From positions 1-49,488 of the forward strand of contig CAIWXX010000047.1 in NCBI GenBank assembly GCA_903916735.1: DNA of 49,488 bases, in the 5' to 3' direction. Made by a program: the position numbers and the translations under genes. The notes under the pieces are model-generated. The model saw only the letters and a program-made list of their open reading frames with translations. It ran no database searches and was not told the origin of the DNA. The stretch's first letter is position 1; each line of letters begins with the position of its first letter. This DNA is from an uncultured Acidobacteriota bacterium. Lineage in GTDB: Bacteria; Acidobacteriota; CAIWXX01. Below, one piece after another: positions 8,712 through 16,926 of the stretch.

Positions 8712-9449
8712 TCAATTTTCTTCGAAGCGGCATCCCGCTTTCTCCCGCGGTGCATGCCGGTAGCGACAATGTTCAAGCTCGCATATCGAACAGCCCGCCT
8801 GCCCTGTGGAAGGGCGATCAGGCGTTCCGATCCACATTGCGAATGAGATCGATTTTCGGGGGATCATCATGAGGGAAGGCGCGAGGCTCACGCCGGCTCG
8901 CTCATGCGGCAACAACTCGAAAAGTTGTTTCTGCGCCGCCAGCAACCATTGACCGTAGCCCGGGCTGATGCGACACGAAACGTTCCCGGGCTTTTTCGCC
9001 GTCTCCCCGACGATGCGGGCACTGAGCCTATTGGCGGCTTCTTCCGCCGCGGCGCTGCCGGCGGCATCGAGAAGCACGGCCCGTGTCACCTCGCCGATTC
9101 CGAGCAACTCACTGACTCGTTGTTCAATCTCGGGCCCCGCGGTCACAAGGCCGATGACAAGCCGCTCAGCATTCTCGATAGGAAGCCCGATTCGAGGGGC
9201 GTCATCATTTGGAAGTGTTCGATAGACACCACACGCCCTCGCGAGTGATCGGGCTTCAGCAACCGCCTGTTCGAACTGCGCCGTGATACGGCCGCCAGGC
9301 GGGCGTCCTGTGGGGTAGCCAAGAAACTGAAGGACATCTTCAGGATCAATGACAAGATCGATTGTCGGGATGAATTGGGCTTCATCACGACCACGCAACT
9401 CCACCTCATCAACTCTCACAGCAGGGGATTCTCTGGACATAAGGCTCAT
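8712..9449 (-). CDS. MetH-activation-domain-like protein with C-terminal Cys cluster
   Basis: Protein of about 245 residues. Around residues 160-180 it has R-I-S-P-G-Y-G-Q-W followed by Q-K-Q-L-F-E-L-L, the signature of the AdoMet-binding activation domain of cobalamin-dependent methionine synthase (R-x-S-P-G-Y). The C-terminus carries C-S-I-C-E-L-E-H-C plus one further Cys, a possible metal or Fe-S site absent from E. coli MetH. Predicted role: reductive reactivation, with AdoMet as methyl donor, of the adjacent corrinoid protein when cob(I)alamin oxidises. The ATG at 9449 is taken; a TTG at 9452 and an ATG at 9440 are alternatives, and no good Shine-Dalgarno decides between them. It sits between the homocysteine methyltransferase (22 bases upstream) and mttB-like gene (48 bases downstream). 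Confidence 0.8.
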   Translation of the reverse strand: MSLMSRESPAVRVDEVELRGRDEAQFIPTIDLVIDPEDVLQFLGYPTGRPPGGRITAQFEQAVAEARSLARACGVYRTLPNDDAPRIGLPIENAERLVIGLVTAGPEIEQRVSELLGIGEVTRAVLLDAAGSAAAEEAANRLSARIVGETAKKPGNVSCRISPGYGQWLLAAQKQLFELLPHERAGVSLAPSLMMIPRKSISFAMWIGTPDRPSTGQAGCSICELEHCRYRHAPREKAGCRFEEN

Positions 9450-9470
9450 CAAGCTTGAGGCTCTGATTCT

Positions 9471-10361
9471 TCAGATTCCTTTTATGGATCGGCCAAGTCG
9501 TGAAGAGAGCGCGGCGATAAATCGAGGATCGGTCCCACAACATCCTCCAACAGCTTCAACACCGAGGGCTGCAATCGCGGCGGCGTCCTCAGCATAGGCT
9601 TCGGGAGTTTGAGCATAGTGGACGGATTCGCCGACCAGCTCGGGCGCACCCGCATTCGGCTGGATGACGAGTGGAAGCGTAACCGCAGCTCGTGCTTCTG
9701 CCGCCAGAAGCCGCATCTCGGAACTGGCGATACTGCAGTTCGCTCCGACAGCATCTGCTCCCGCTTCAGCCAAAGCCTTCATCGAAGCTGCCACAGCATT
9801 CCCCATAATCGTGAAAAACCCGCGCTTCTTCAACTCGAATGTCATCGAAACGAGAATCGGGATGTGCCGCACAGTGGCTTTCAGCGCCGTCAACGCCGCA
9901 ATAGCCTCCCGAAGATCACTCATGGTTTCCACGTGAATGGCGTCGGGACCGGCGGCGGCCAGTGCCCGACCCTGCTCTTCAAAGCTGCGATGCCATTCTT
10001 CGATATCGGCATTTCCAACCGGCGGAAGATATTCGCCGGTCGGCCCAACATCTCCGATGACGAAACTGGCTCCGGCCTCTCGAGCCAGACGAACAGCTTC
10101 GGTATTAATGCGCGCGCATTGATCGGCGAGTCCGAATTGGGCAAGGCGAATCGGTGTGGCCCCGAAAGTGTCGGTGTGAACCGCATCGCTACCCGCAACA
10201 ACGTAGGCACGATGAACAGAGGCCACATCAGCGGGTCTTTCCAGAACCCACGATTCGGGTGATGACCCGCGAGTAAGGCCTCGAGCGATCAGCATGGAGC
10301 CGAGGCCCCCGTCCAGGATGAGTGTGGGACCTGCTCTTAATCGTTCAATGAACGCGCTCAT
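9471..10361 (-). CDS. Homocysteine S-methyltransferase domain protein
   Basis: Single-domain (beta/alpha)8 barrel of 296 residues, the size of an isolated Hcy-binding domain (MetH N-terminal domain, BHMT, MmuM). Zinc ligands are visible as C209 (G-A-N-C-S) and C274-C275 (G-G-C-C-G-T). The N-terminus I-L-D-G-G-L-G-S-M-L matches the family. It starts 8 bases after the corrinoid protein gene, so it is almost certainly co-transcribed with it. In this context it should transfer a methyl group from methyl-Co(III) on the corrinoid protein to homocysteine, giving methionine. An MmuM-like activity with S-methylmethionine cannot be excluded from sequence alone, but the corrinoid neighbour makes the MetH-like role more likely. 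Confidence 0.87.
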   Translation of the reverse strand: MSAFIERLRAGPTLILDGGLGSMLIARGLTRGSSPESWVLERPADVASVHRAYVVAGSDAVHTDTFGATPIRLAQFGLADQCARINTEAVRLAREAGASFVIGDVGPTGEYLPPVGNADIEEWHRSFEEQGRALAAAGPDAIHVETMSDLREAIAALTALKATVRHIPILVSMTFELKKRGFFTIMGNAVAASMKALAEAGADAVGANCSIASSEMRLLAAEARAAVTLPLVIQPNAGAPELVGESVHYAQTPEAYAEDAAAIAALGVEAVGGCCGTDPRFIAALSSRLGRSIKGI

Positions 10362-10369
10362 CGGTACGC

Positions 10370-11017
10370 TCAGCGCCTGATGTCCGCAACAAGGGCTTCA
10401 GCGGCATGGACGGCTCTGAGAGCGTTCTCGGCATGACCCGCTCCGATTTCCTTCGCCCAGGCCGGAGTTGTCGGTGAGCCGCCGACGAGGACTCGAATCG
10501 ATTTGCTGAGCCCGGCGGCTCGGATCGCATCCACAATCGCCTTTTGCTCGGGCATGGTTGTCGTGAGGAGCGCGGACGCGGCGATAATATCCGCGTGAAC
10601 ATCGCGAGCCACTGCCAGGAATCGTTCGATGGGAACATCATTCCCAATGTCATGGACCTCAAACCCGTTAGCGCCCAGGAGAGTGCCGACCAGCGTTTTC
10701 CCGATGTCGTGCAGATCGCCGTGCACGGTTCCAATGACGACGCGTCCTTTGGACGCCAGCCCCGCTCGCCCGCGCTGCACCGCCGGAGTGATCAGGGACA
10801 TCGCCGCTTTCATGGCTTCGGCCCCTTGAACAAGCTCCGGGAGGAAATACTCGCCTTCTTCCCACAGGTCTCCAACACGTCGGATGCCCGCGGCAAACCC
10901 CTGTTCAACGACAGCAAGAAGATCTTCCCCTGAATCGACGGCGGCCTGCGCAAGATCCCTGGCCTTGTCGACATCGCCGTCTACAACTGCCTGCTTCATC
11001 TCAAGAAAATTTGGCAT
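10370..11017 (-). CDS. Corrinoid (methylcobalamin-binding) protein, MttC/MtaC type
   Basis: Protein of 215 residues with the standard two-part build. A helical cap (about 1-88; L-W-E-E-G-E-Y-F-L-P-E-L matches the family) is followed by a Rossmann-like B12-binding domain. D101-L-H103-D-I-G106 supplies the axial histidine, S148-A-L-L-T the second motif, and G179-G180 the third. It would carry the methyl group between the MttB-like demethylase and the homocysteine methyltransferase. It is the promoter-proximal gene of the unit; only 46 bases separate it from the upstream kinase stop, too little for a cobalamin riboswitch. Confidence 0.9.
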   Translation of the reverse strand: MPNFLEMKQAVVDGDVDKARDLAQAAVDSGEDLLAVVEQGFAAGIRRVGDLWEEGEYFLPELVQGAEAMKAAMSLITPAVQRGRAGLASKGRVVIGTVHGDLHDIGKTLVGTLLGANGFEVHDIGNDVPIERFLAVARDVHADIIAASALLTTTMPEQKAIVDAIRAAGLSKSIRVLVGGSPTTPAWAKEIGAGHAENALRAVHAAEALVADIRR

Positions 11018-11063
11018 ATTGCTTCCTCACTTGAGCTAAATATCTGCCGAACGCCGAGGCATG

Positions 11064-13841
11064 TCAAGACGAATGCCATTCATCCAACCAGAGATGATGT
11101 TCACGGCACAGCCTCACAAAAGGCTTTCTTCTATAACCCTGCCGTGCGATCTCTTGAATGAGAGGGCGTGCGTTGTCAACATGCCCAAGATGGAGAAATG
11201 CTGTGGCTTTGATGAGGCGAGGAAGCAGAAACCCTTCATCATCGGCCGGCAGAGACTCGACAAGCTTTACAGCGCGTTCCCACGCCCGATGAGATCCGGT
11301 CTGATCCCCATGGAGAGCATCCATGACTCCGACATCGATCAGCAAACGAGCATACTCGATACATGTTTTAGAATTTTGAGGGCTCTTGGCAAGATCATTT
11401 TCATCCATGCGGGACGCGCGTGAATACAGTTTCTCCGCCTCTTCATCGTGTTTCTGATCGCGTGCGAGATTGCCGAGTGCGTGGAGTGTCAATGCCACAT
11501 CAGGATGATCCTGCCCCAAAGCCTTTTCTTGAATATCGAGCGCCTGTGTCAGAAATTTTTCTGATTGCGCTACAGCCCCTGTGTCATGGCAATGGACGCC
11601 GAGATAATAATAGGTTGATGCCATATCGGGATGGTCCGGCTTGAGACTTTTTTCTTCGATCCTTAGGGCACGTAAATAGAAGCCTTCGGCGGTCTTATCG
11701 TTGCCTTTATCATCATAGATGAGGCCAAGGTATTTCAGCGTTGGAGCAGAATCGAGACTCGCCGGCCCGAACACTTTTTCATCGATTTTCAGTGCCCGCA
11801 TCAACAGACTCTCCGCCTGCGAATATTGGCCTTTGAGGCAATATAGAGCCCCGAGGTTATGGAGGGTCGTCGCCAGATCAGGATGCTCGGGCTCGATCAT
11901 GCGTTCGCGGATCCTCAGGGCGCGCCCGTAGTAAATTTCCGCCTGCGAATAATCACCCATGCTGCTATAGAGAGCGCCGAGATTGTTGAGTGTTGTCGCC
12001 ACTACCGGATGATCCGGCCCATAGATCTTTTCCTCGATCGCCAGCGAACGCAGGTAGGATCCCTGGGCTCGCTTGTAATCGCCCTTTTCATAATAGAGAA
12101 CGGCCAGAGATTCATTTGTGATGGCCAACTCAGGGTATTCCGGCCCGGCAATCTTCACCTCCATTTTCAATGCGCGCTGATAGTAGCTCTCAGCTTGAGC
12201 GTAATTGCCTTTGTAATAGGAAAGGACTCCGAGGTTATGAAGGACGGTGGCGACATCGAGGTGATCGTGTCCGAGTGCTTTTTCCCGGATTTTCAAAGCG
12301 CGCAGGTAAAAGCTCTCCGCTCGTGCATAATCGCCCTTATCATTATTCAGATTACCGAGAGCATTGAATGTGTTCGCCAGGTCGGGATGTTCCGGTCCAA
12401 GAACCTTTTCTTGAATTGATTCCGCCTGATGATAGAGGGATTCGGCTTTGTCGTAATCAGCCTGGCGTTGATGAACATTCGCCATATGAAAGAGCGAGAT
12501 CGCCACCTGCGCATCCTCAGTCGGCGAATATTTTTTCCGGAGGGCAAGGGCGGATTCAAGAAACCCCTTCCCTCTGTCATAGAGGCCGAGCTCGACATAA
12601 ATCGTGCCGAATGTATCGAGCATCCGTGCCAGGAGCAGAGGCTGATCCTTCAATTGAGCATCGGCTCTTTGCGCACCTCGATCCAGGAGTTCTCTTGCAG
12701 TCACCGTGTTACCTTCGGATTCAGTTGGGTCTGATACCTTGAAAACATCAATGAGAAATTGCGTCACCTGACGGGATGCTTCGGATTCGCGGCTTGCCCG
12801 ATTCGATTCCCGACGGATCCTGATGGCCTGGATTGTCATGATGACGGCAACGGAGGTGAGCACAACAACTCCTGCAGCCATGAGCCATTTTCGCAAATTC
12901 CGGCGCGGCTTCTCCTGGATCCATTCCAATTTCAACGCCGTATCGATGGCTGATGGGCGATTCGACGGCGCCAGCGACTTCAGCCGATTGATAAGGGCCG
13001 TCAGGTCCCGATCGAGCCCTGTGACAGGCAGAGTCTCAGCACGGCTTGCTTTTGCGAGTTGTTCATAAACATCCGGATTTTTCGCAGATGCCGGCGTGCC
13101 GGTGAAAAGCTCCTGGAGAACAAGACCGAATGAGTATAGATCGCTCGCTGGTGTCGCTATCTCACCGCGAGCCTGTTCAGGACTCATATACGAAAGGGTC
13201 CCAAGGACGAATCCCAGTTTTGTGACGAGGTACGCGGATTTCTCTTCTTCACGATGAGCCGCCTCCTTGTCGGAGAGAGGCACGGTCGCCTGTCCATCGG
13301 TGCCGGAGGGCAGATCAGGCGCCTTTGAAGCAGTGGCATTCGGACCGGCGACGTCCCCCTGAAGCACACAAGCCAGGCCAAAATCCAGCACCTTGACCTG
13401 ATTGTCCTTCGTGAGCATGATATTGCCCGGTTTGAGATCGCGGTGCACAATGCCCTGAGCGTGAGCAGCCGCCAGGACGTCCACGATTTGCCGGGCGATG
13501 CGATGCTTGACATCGTTGGTCAGCCCCTTCTTGATCGCATCCGTCAGCGTCTGCCCTTCGATGTACTCGAGTACAAGGAAATCCTGTTCACCACTCTCGA
13601 TGTAATCGTGAATCTGACAAATGTGGGGATGGCGGAGCTGAGAGAGAATGCGAGCCTCGCGCAGGAAACGCCATTTTGCTTCGGCGTCCAACCGATCTTT
13701 TTCGTGAATGACCTTGAGTGCCACTTGGCGCTGGAGCTTTTCATCAAACCCCATGTACACGGCACCCATTCCACCCCTGCCAATCTGGCCGATAACGCAA
13801 ATGTTGCCGATCTTCAATCCGATAAGGCTTTCTTCACTCAT
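11064..13841 (-). CDS. Membrane Ser/Thr protein kinase with TPR sensor/scaffold domain
   Basis: Protein of 925 residues. The kinase domain spans about 8-305: P-loop G21-R-G-G-M-G, Lys43, catalytic H133-R-D-L-K-P-G-N, D153-F-G and an S-P-E activation-loop end. An acidic insertion of about 45 residues (160-205) lies between DFG and the activation-loop end. A transmembrane helix follows at about 319-337, then an extracytoplasmic region with nine consecutive 42-residue TPRs (about 441-818) of the kinesin-light-chain/TPR_12 type. All active-site residues are present. The arrangement is a receptor-like Hanks kinase common in Acidobacteriota and related phyla. Its stop is 46 bases before the corrinoid operon, so read-through into that operon is possible. 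Confidence 0.92.
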   Translation of the reverse strand: MSEESLIGLKIGNICVIGQIGRGGMGAVYMGFDEKLQRQVALKVIHEKDRLDAEAKWRFLREARILSQLRHPHICQIHDYIESGEQDFLVLEYIEGQTLTDAIKKGLTNDVKHRIARQIVDVLAAAHAQGIVHRDLKPGNIMLTKDNQVKVLDFGLACVLQGDVAGPNATASKAPDLPSGTDGQATVPLSDKEAAHREEEKSAYLVTKLGFVLGTLSYMSPEQARGEIATPASDLYSFGLVLQELFTGTPASAKNPDVYEQLAKASRAETLPVTGLDRDLTALINRLKSLAPSNRPSAIDTALKLEWIQEKPRRNLRKWLMAAGVVVLTSVAVIMTIQAIRIRRESNRASRESEASRQVTQFLIDVFKVSDPTESEGNTVTARELLDRGAQRADAQLKDQPLLLARMLDTFGTIYVELGLYDRGKGFLESALALRKKYSPTEDAQVAISLFHMANVHQRQADYDKAESLYHQAESIQEKVLGPEHPDLANTFNALGNLNNDKGDYARAESFYLRALKIREKALGHDHLDVATVLHNLGVLSYYKGNYAQAESYYQRALKMEVKIAGPEYPELAITNESLAVLYYEKGDYKRAQGSYLRSLAIEEKIYGPDHPVVATTLNNLGALYSSMGDYSQAEIYYGRALRIRERMIEPEHPDLATTLHNLGALYCLKGQYSQAESLLMRALKIDEKVFGPASLDSAPTLKYLGLIYDDKGNDKTAEGFYLRALRIEEKSLKPDHPDMASTYYYLGVHCHDTGAVAQSEKFLTQALDIQEKALGQDHPDVALTLHALGNLARDQKHDEEAEKLYSRASRMDENDLAKSPQNSKTCIEYARLLIDVGVMDALHGDQTGSHRAWERAVKLVESLPADDEGFLLPRLIKATAFLHLGHVDNARPLIQEIARQGYRRKPFVRLCREHHLWLDEWHSS
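11388..12521 (-). repeat. Tandem 126-bp coding repeats (nine TPRs)
   Basis: The 3' part of the kinase gene is built of nine in-frame units of 42 codons. The consensus is roughly G-P-D-H-P-D-x-A-x-T-L-x-N-L-G, then Y-x-x-A-E-x-x-Y-x-R-A-L-x-I-x-E-K. The units are diverged at DNA level, so this is protein-level repetition rather than a recent satellite. Confidence 0.85.
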
Positions 13842-14061
13842 GAGATCATTTCAATGGCTGTTGGATGCGAGCATTCACTATAGTACGTCTCAGAAATTCC
13901 GCAAGCCGGAATTGTTTGGAGGGCTCAACATCGGCACATATGCGGATGACCCTTCCACTTCACAAAACTTTACACGCCGTTCAAATCTCCGAAAGAAATC
14001 CTCTTTATATTTCATGGTGAGGAACGCAATGGAGCGGTCCCGATATGACAAGGAGTGACAC

Positions 14062-14610
14062 ATGGACGAGTCGAAAGAACGAGAACACAATGCCGGCGCA
14101 GCGCCGGAGGCCGAAAGGCGCGGGCATGGCTTCCTGGCCGGCGTCCTCGTCGGCGGGTTGGTGGGAGTCCTTATCGCCGGTGCCGCCATGTTCGCAACAT
14201 CGCCGATAAAAGCGGCTGCCCGATGGCCGATGAGCATGTCTCGGGGACCACGAGGGATGTGCAGTCATGAAGCGGCCCGTGCACGCTTTGAGATGGCAAC
14301 GGACTTCCTGCTCTGGAAGGTCGATGCAACCAATGACCAATGCGAAAAAGTGAAAGCAGTCACGAAAGATGCCATGGACGATCTTACCGGGCTTGCCAAG
14401 CGACACCATGATGATCGTGAAACGCTTCTCAATGAACTGGCCAAGCCATCGGTCAACCGAGCGGCTCTCGAAGGCCTTCGCAAGACGGAAATGGGGTTGG
14501 CCGATGAAGCCTCACAGCGATTGCTGACGGCGATTGCCGATGTCGCCGACGTTTTGACACCCGATCAACGCGCGCAACTTGTCGAATTGGCTCATGAGTT
14601 TCACCGTTGA
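14062..14610 (+). CDS. Spy/CpxP-like periplasmic protein with N-terminal membrane anchor
   Basis: Protein of 182 residues: a charged N-terminus, one hydrophobic Gly/Val-rich span (about 24-48), then an all-helical periplasmic region ending with L-T-P-D-Q-R-A-Q-L-V-E-L-A, the LTxxQ motif of the Spy/CpxP/CnrX metal-resistance superfamily. Several His residues (K-R-H-H-D-D) could bind metal. AAGGAG lies 6 bases before the ATG. It lies immediately upstream of a CpxR/CpxA-like response regulator and histidine kinase. This is the usual place for an accessory sensor or feedback inhibitor of an envelope-stress system, so that role is inferred. Confidence 0.75.
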   Translation: MDESKEREHNAGAAPEAERRGHGFLAGVLVGGLVGVLIAGAAMFATSPIKAAARWPMSMSRGPRGMCSHEAARARFEMATDFLLWKVDATNDQCEKVKAVTKDAMDDLTGLAKRHHDDRETLLNELAKPSVNRAALEGLRKTEMGLADEASQRLLTAIADVADVLTPDQRAQLVELAHEFHR

Positions 14611-14642
14611 AACGAGGATTGTGGTAATCTGAATCGCGAGTT

Positions 14643-14700
14643 CCGAGTTCTCAGTGAGGCGGGTTTCCTGTTTCAATATGACTCGCTACTCTGAACTCGG
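14643..14700. repeat. Inverted repeat between spy-like gene and response regulator
   Basis: CCGAGTTC at 14643-14650 is mirrored by GAACTCGG at 14693-14700, with further imperfect pairing inward (AGTGAG with CTCGCTACT). No T-run follows, so it is not a typical terminator. It could be a regulatory hairpin or operator upstream of the two-component genes. Confidence 0.45.
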
Positions 14701-14726
14701 ATCTCATCAATGGAGGCGGATAATCC

Positions 14727-15431
14727 ATGACCGATCGGCTTCTGATGATCGAGGACGATGAAAAGCTTGCTCAGATGGTCAGCCTCTACCTTGCGGAACG
14801 GGGATTGTCCGTCACGGCATGCCATACGGCACGAGCGGGAATCGAAAGGCTGCGAAGCGAACCCTTTGATGCGCTCATCCTCGACATCATGCTACCGGAT
14901 ATGGACGGATTCGAGGTCTGCCGGCAGGTACGGGTGCAGTCCGATATTCCCATTCTCATGCTGACGGCGCGCGGTGAAGAGACCGACCGCATCGTCGGAT
15001 TGGAGTTGGGAGCCGATGATTATCTGCCCAAGCCATTCAATCCGCGTGAACTGCTCGCGCGACTGAAAGCAATTCTGCGCCGTGTCGGCAAACCGGCGGG
15101 TAAAGGCATGAGCCTTCGCTTTGGGCGACTGGAGATCGATCAGGAGGCTCGCGTGGTTCGAGTCGATGGTGAGCCACGCGAGCTGACAAGTTATCAATTC
15201 GATCTGCTGTGCGTGCTTGCCGATCATCCCGGGAGAGTCATGAGCCGGGAGAAACTGATGGACCTGGTGAGAGGCGACACGCTTGAAGCGTTCGATCGAA
15301 GCATCGATGTTCATATCTCACGGATTCGAGGCTCCATAGAAGATGACCCTCGAAGCCCGCGCCGCATCATCACGATTCGCGGAGTCGGTTATGTATTTGC
15401 AAAACGTCAGGATGAGGACTCGAGGGGTTGA
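14727..15431 (+). CDS. OmpR/CpxR-family response regulator
   Basis: Protein of 234 residues. The receiver domain has the acidic pair E9-D10-D11, phospho-acceptor D53 in I-L-D-I-M-L-P-D, and K102 in L-P-K-P-F. A winged-helix DNA-binding domain follows (about 130-228), with E-L-T-S-Y-Q-F and V-D-V-H-I-S-R-I-R-like motifs (here I-D-V-H-I-S-R-I-R) and the terminal G-V-G-Y-V-F. Length and motifs are standard. The stop overlaps the kinase start (TGATG). GGAGG lies upstream of the ATG with normal spacing. Confidence 0.93.
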   Translation: MTDRLLMIEDDEKLAQMVSLYLAERGLSVTACHTARAGIERLRSEPFDALILDIMLPDMDGFEVCRQVRVQSDIPILMLTARGEETDRIVGLELGADDYLPKPFNPRELLARLKAILRRVGKPAGKGMSLRFGRLEIDQEARVVRVDGEPRELTSYQFDLLCVLADHPGRVMSREKLMDLVRGDTLEAFDRSIDVHISRIRGSIEDDPRSPRRIITIRGVGYVFAKRQDEDSRG

Positions 15432-16684
15432 TGCGCAGGCTGTATCTCCAAATATACCTGACCGCCGTTTGCATTATGATCCTGTTTGGCATTCTGGTTT
15501 CCGTTGCATGGTGGCTTTCTCCATTGCGGCAGGACGAGGATCGACTCTGCGAAGGAATCGGAACAACTCTGGCAGATATTCTCCCGGGGCCCAATCGACC
15601 TGCAACCGAACTGCAGGCGGCACTCGATCGGCTCGCGGCGCGCTTGCCATTCGACCTCACGGTGCGTTCTGGAAATGGAGAACTGCTCGCCGCGGTGGGA
15701 GATCCGCTGCCTGGACCAGATGCACATCACCCTCGAAGCGGCATGATTCATCCCTCTCAGAGAGGGGCGATGGCGGCTTTTCTTCTTCCTGACGGCAGAT
15801 GGCTTGTCGCTCGATACCTGGCCAGGCCGCGAAGCCACCTCATCGTTATCGCCTTGCTCGCGGTCGCCATAGCCGTTGGCTCCTACCCGGTCGTACGGCG
15901 CATTACCAGGCGATTGGAACGGCTGCAAGTTCATGTCGATGCACTGGGGGCAGGAGATCTGTCGGCAAGAGTGACGGTTGAAGGCAAAGATGAAGTCGCG
16001 AGTCTGGCGCGAAGCTTCAATCATGCAGCCGATCGCATCGAGCGATTGGTTCACGCACAGAGGTCGATTCTGGCGAGTGCCTCACACGAACTGCGTTCAC
16101 CGCTGGCTCGATTGCGGGTAGCGAACGAATTGCAAGCAGGGAAAGACAACGCGGAAATTCGTGCGCAAATCGAAAAAGACATCGCCGAGTTGAATGAGCT
16201 TATCGATGAGCTGCTGATGGCCAGCAGAATGGAAGCGGTTCATGAACTCGATCGCACTGAAGAGGTCGACCTGCTGGGACTCGTCGCCGAGGAAGCGGCT
16301 CGAACCGATGCCAACGTTACAGGAGAGTCTGTCCACATTCAGGGCGACCCTCGCCTGCTCCGCCGACTCATCCGCAATCTGCTCGAGAACGGGCGTCGTT
16401 ACGCCTCCGGGACAACGGTGGTTGTGACGGTTAGTTCTTTAGCTAATGCCGGAGCATGTCTGCTGGTATCCGATCGCGGGCCGGGCGTCCCGGAAGAGGA
16501 GAGGGAACGTATCTTCGCGCCCTTCTATCGTTCTCCACTCAGAACTGAGCGTGGCGAGGTTGGTGGAGTTGGCCTTGGACTCGCTCTGGTGCGGCAAATC
16601 GCGCGCCACCACGGCGGAGACGCGCGGTGCCATCCCAGAGAAGGGGGAGGCACTTGTTTCGATGTGACTCTGCGCGGGGCATGA
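15431..16684 (+). CDS. Sensor histidine kinase (CpxA/EnvZ type)
   Basis: Protein of 417 residues from the ATG that overlaps the regulator stop codon. TM1 is at about 6-30, a periplasmic loop at 31-135 and TM2 at about 137-156. A HAMP domain follows, then H219 in S-H-E-L-R-S-P-L-A-R-L, an N-box around N-L-L-E-N-G, then D-R-G-P-G-V-P and G-V-G-L-G-L-A-L-V. All catalytic motifs are intact. It pairs with the regulator just upstream; the Spy/CpxP-like neighbour suggests an envelope or metal-stress stimulus. Confidence 0.93.
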   Translation: MRRLYLQIYLTAVCIMILFGILVSVAWWLSPLRQDEDRLCEGIGTTLADILPGPNRPATELQAALDRLAARLPFDLTVRSGNGELLAAVGDPLPGPDAHHPRSGMIHPSQRGAMAAFLLPDGRWLVARYLARPRSHLIVIALLAVAIAVGSYPVVRRITRRLERLQVHVDALGAGDLSARVTVEGKDEVASLARSFNHAADRIERLVHAQRSILASASHELRSPLARLRVANELQAGKDNAEIRAQIEKDIAELNELIDELLMASRMEAVHELDRTEEVDLLGLVAEEAARTDANVTGESVHIQGDPRLLRRLIRNLLENGRRYASGTTVVVTVSSLANAGACLLVSDRGPGVPEEERERIFAPFYRSPLRTERGEVGGVGLGLALVRQIARHHGGDARCHPREGGGTCFDVTLRGA

Positions 16685-16926
16685 GCGCGCGCTTCAGATT
16701 ATTGACGTCAATTTCTCTCTTCCCACTCTTCAATAAAGCACAGTTGCATACCATCCTTGACAGGAAGTCTTGCCGGTCCTATGTTTTGGCCATGATTCAT
16801 GATGGCCCCAGCCGGGACACGTCCGCCTTAGGAGATCAGCAGCCGGGGCTCGTCCCGGGTGTCATTCATCCGAGCAATGCCGTGTCGCCTTCTGCTCACG
16901 GTCCTCGGATTTTCCGCATCTCCAGA

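Noticed and set aside
11018-11063. Cobalamin riboswitch ahead of the corrinoid operon
   Set aside because: Only 46 bases separate the kinase stop from the first start codon, too few for a cobalamin aptamer.
11388-12521. CRISPR-like or satellite repeat
   Set aside because: The periodicity is in-frame coding TPR sequence with diverged units and no spacers.
13443-13883. 146-codon plus-strand open frame
   Set aside because: It is antisense to conserved kinase motifs and has no independent support.
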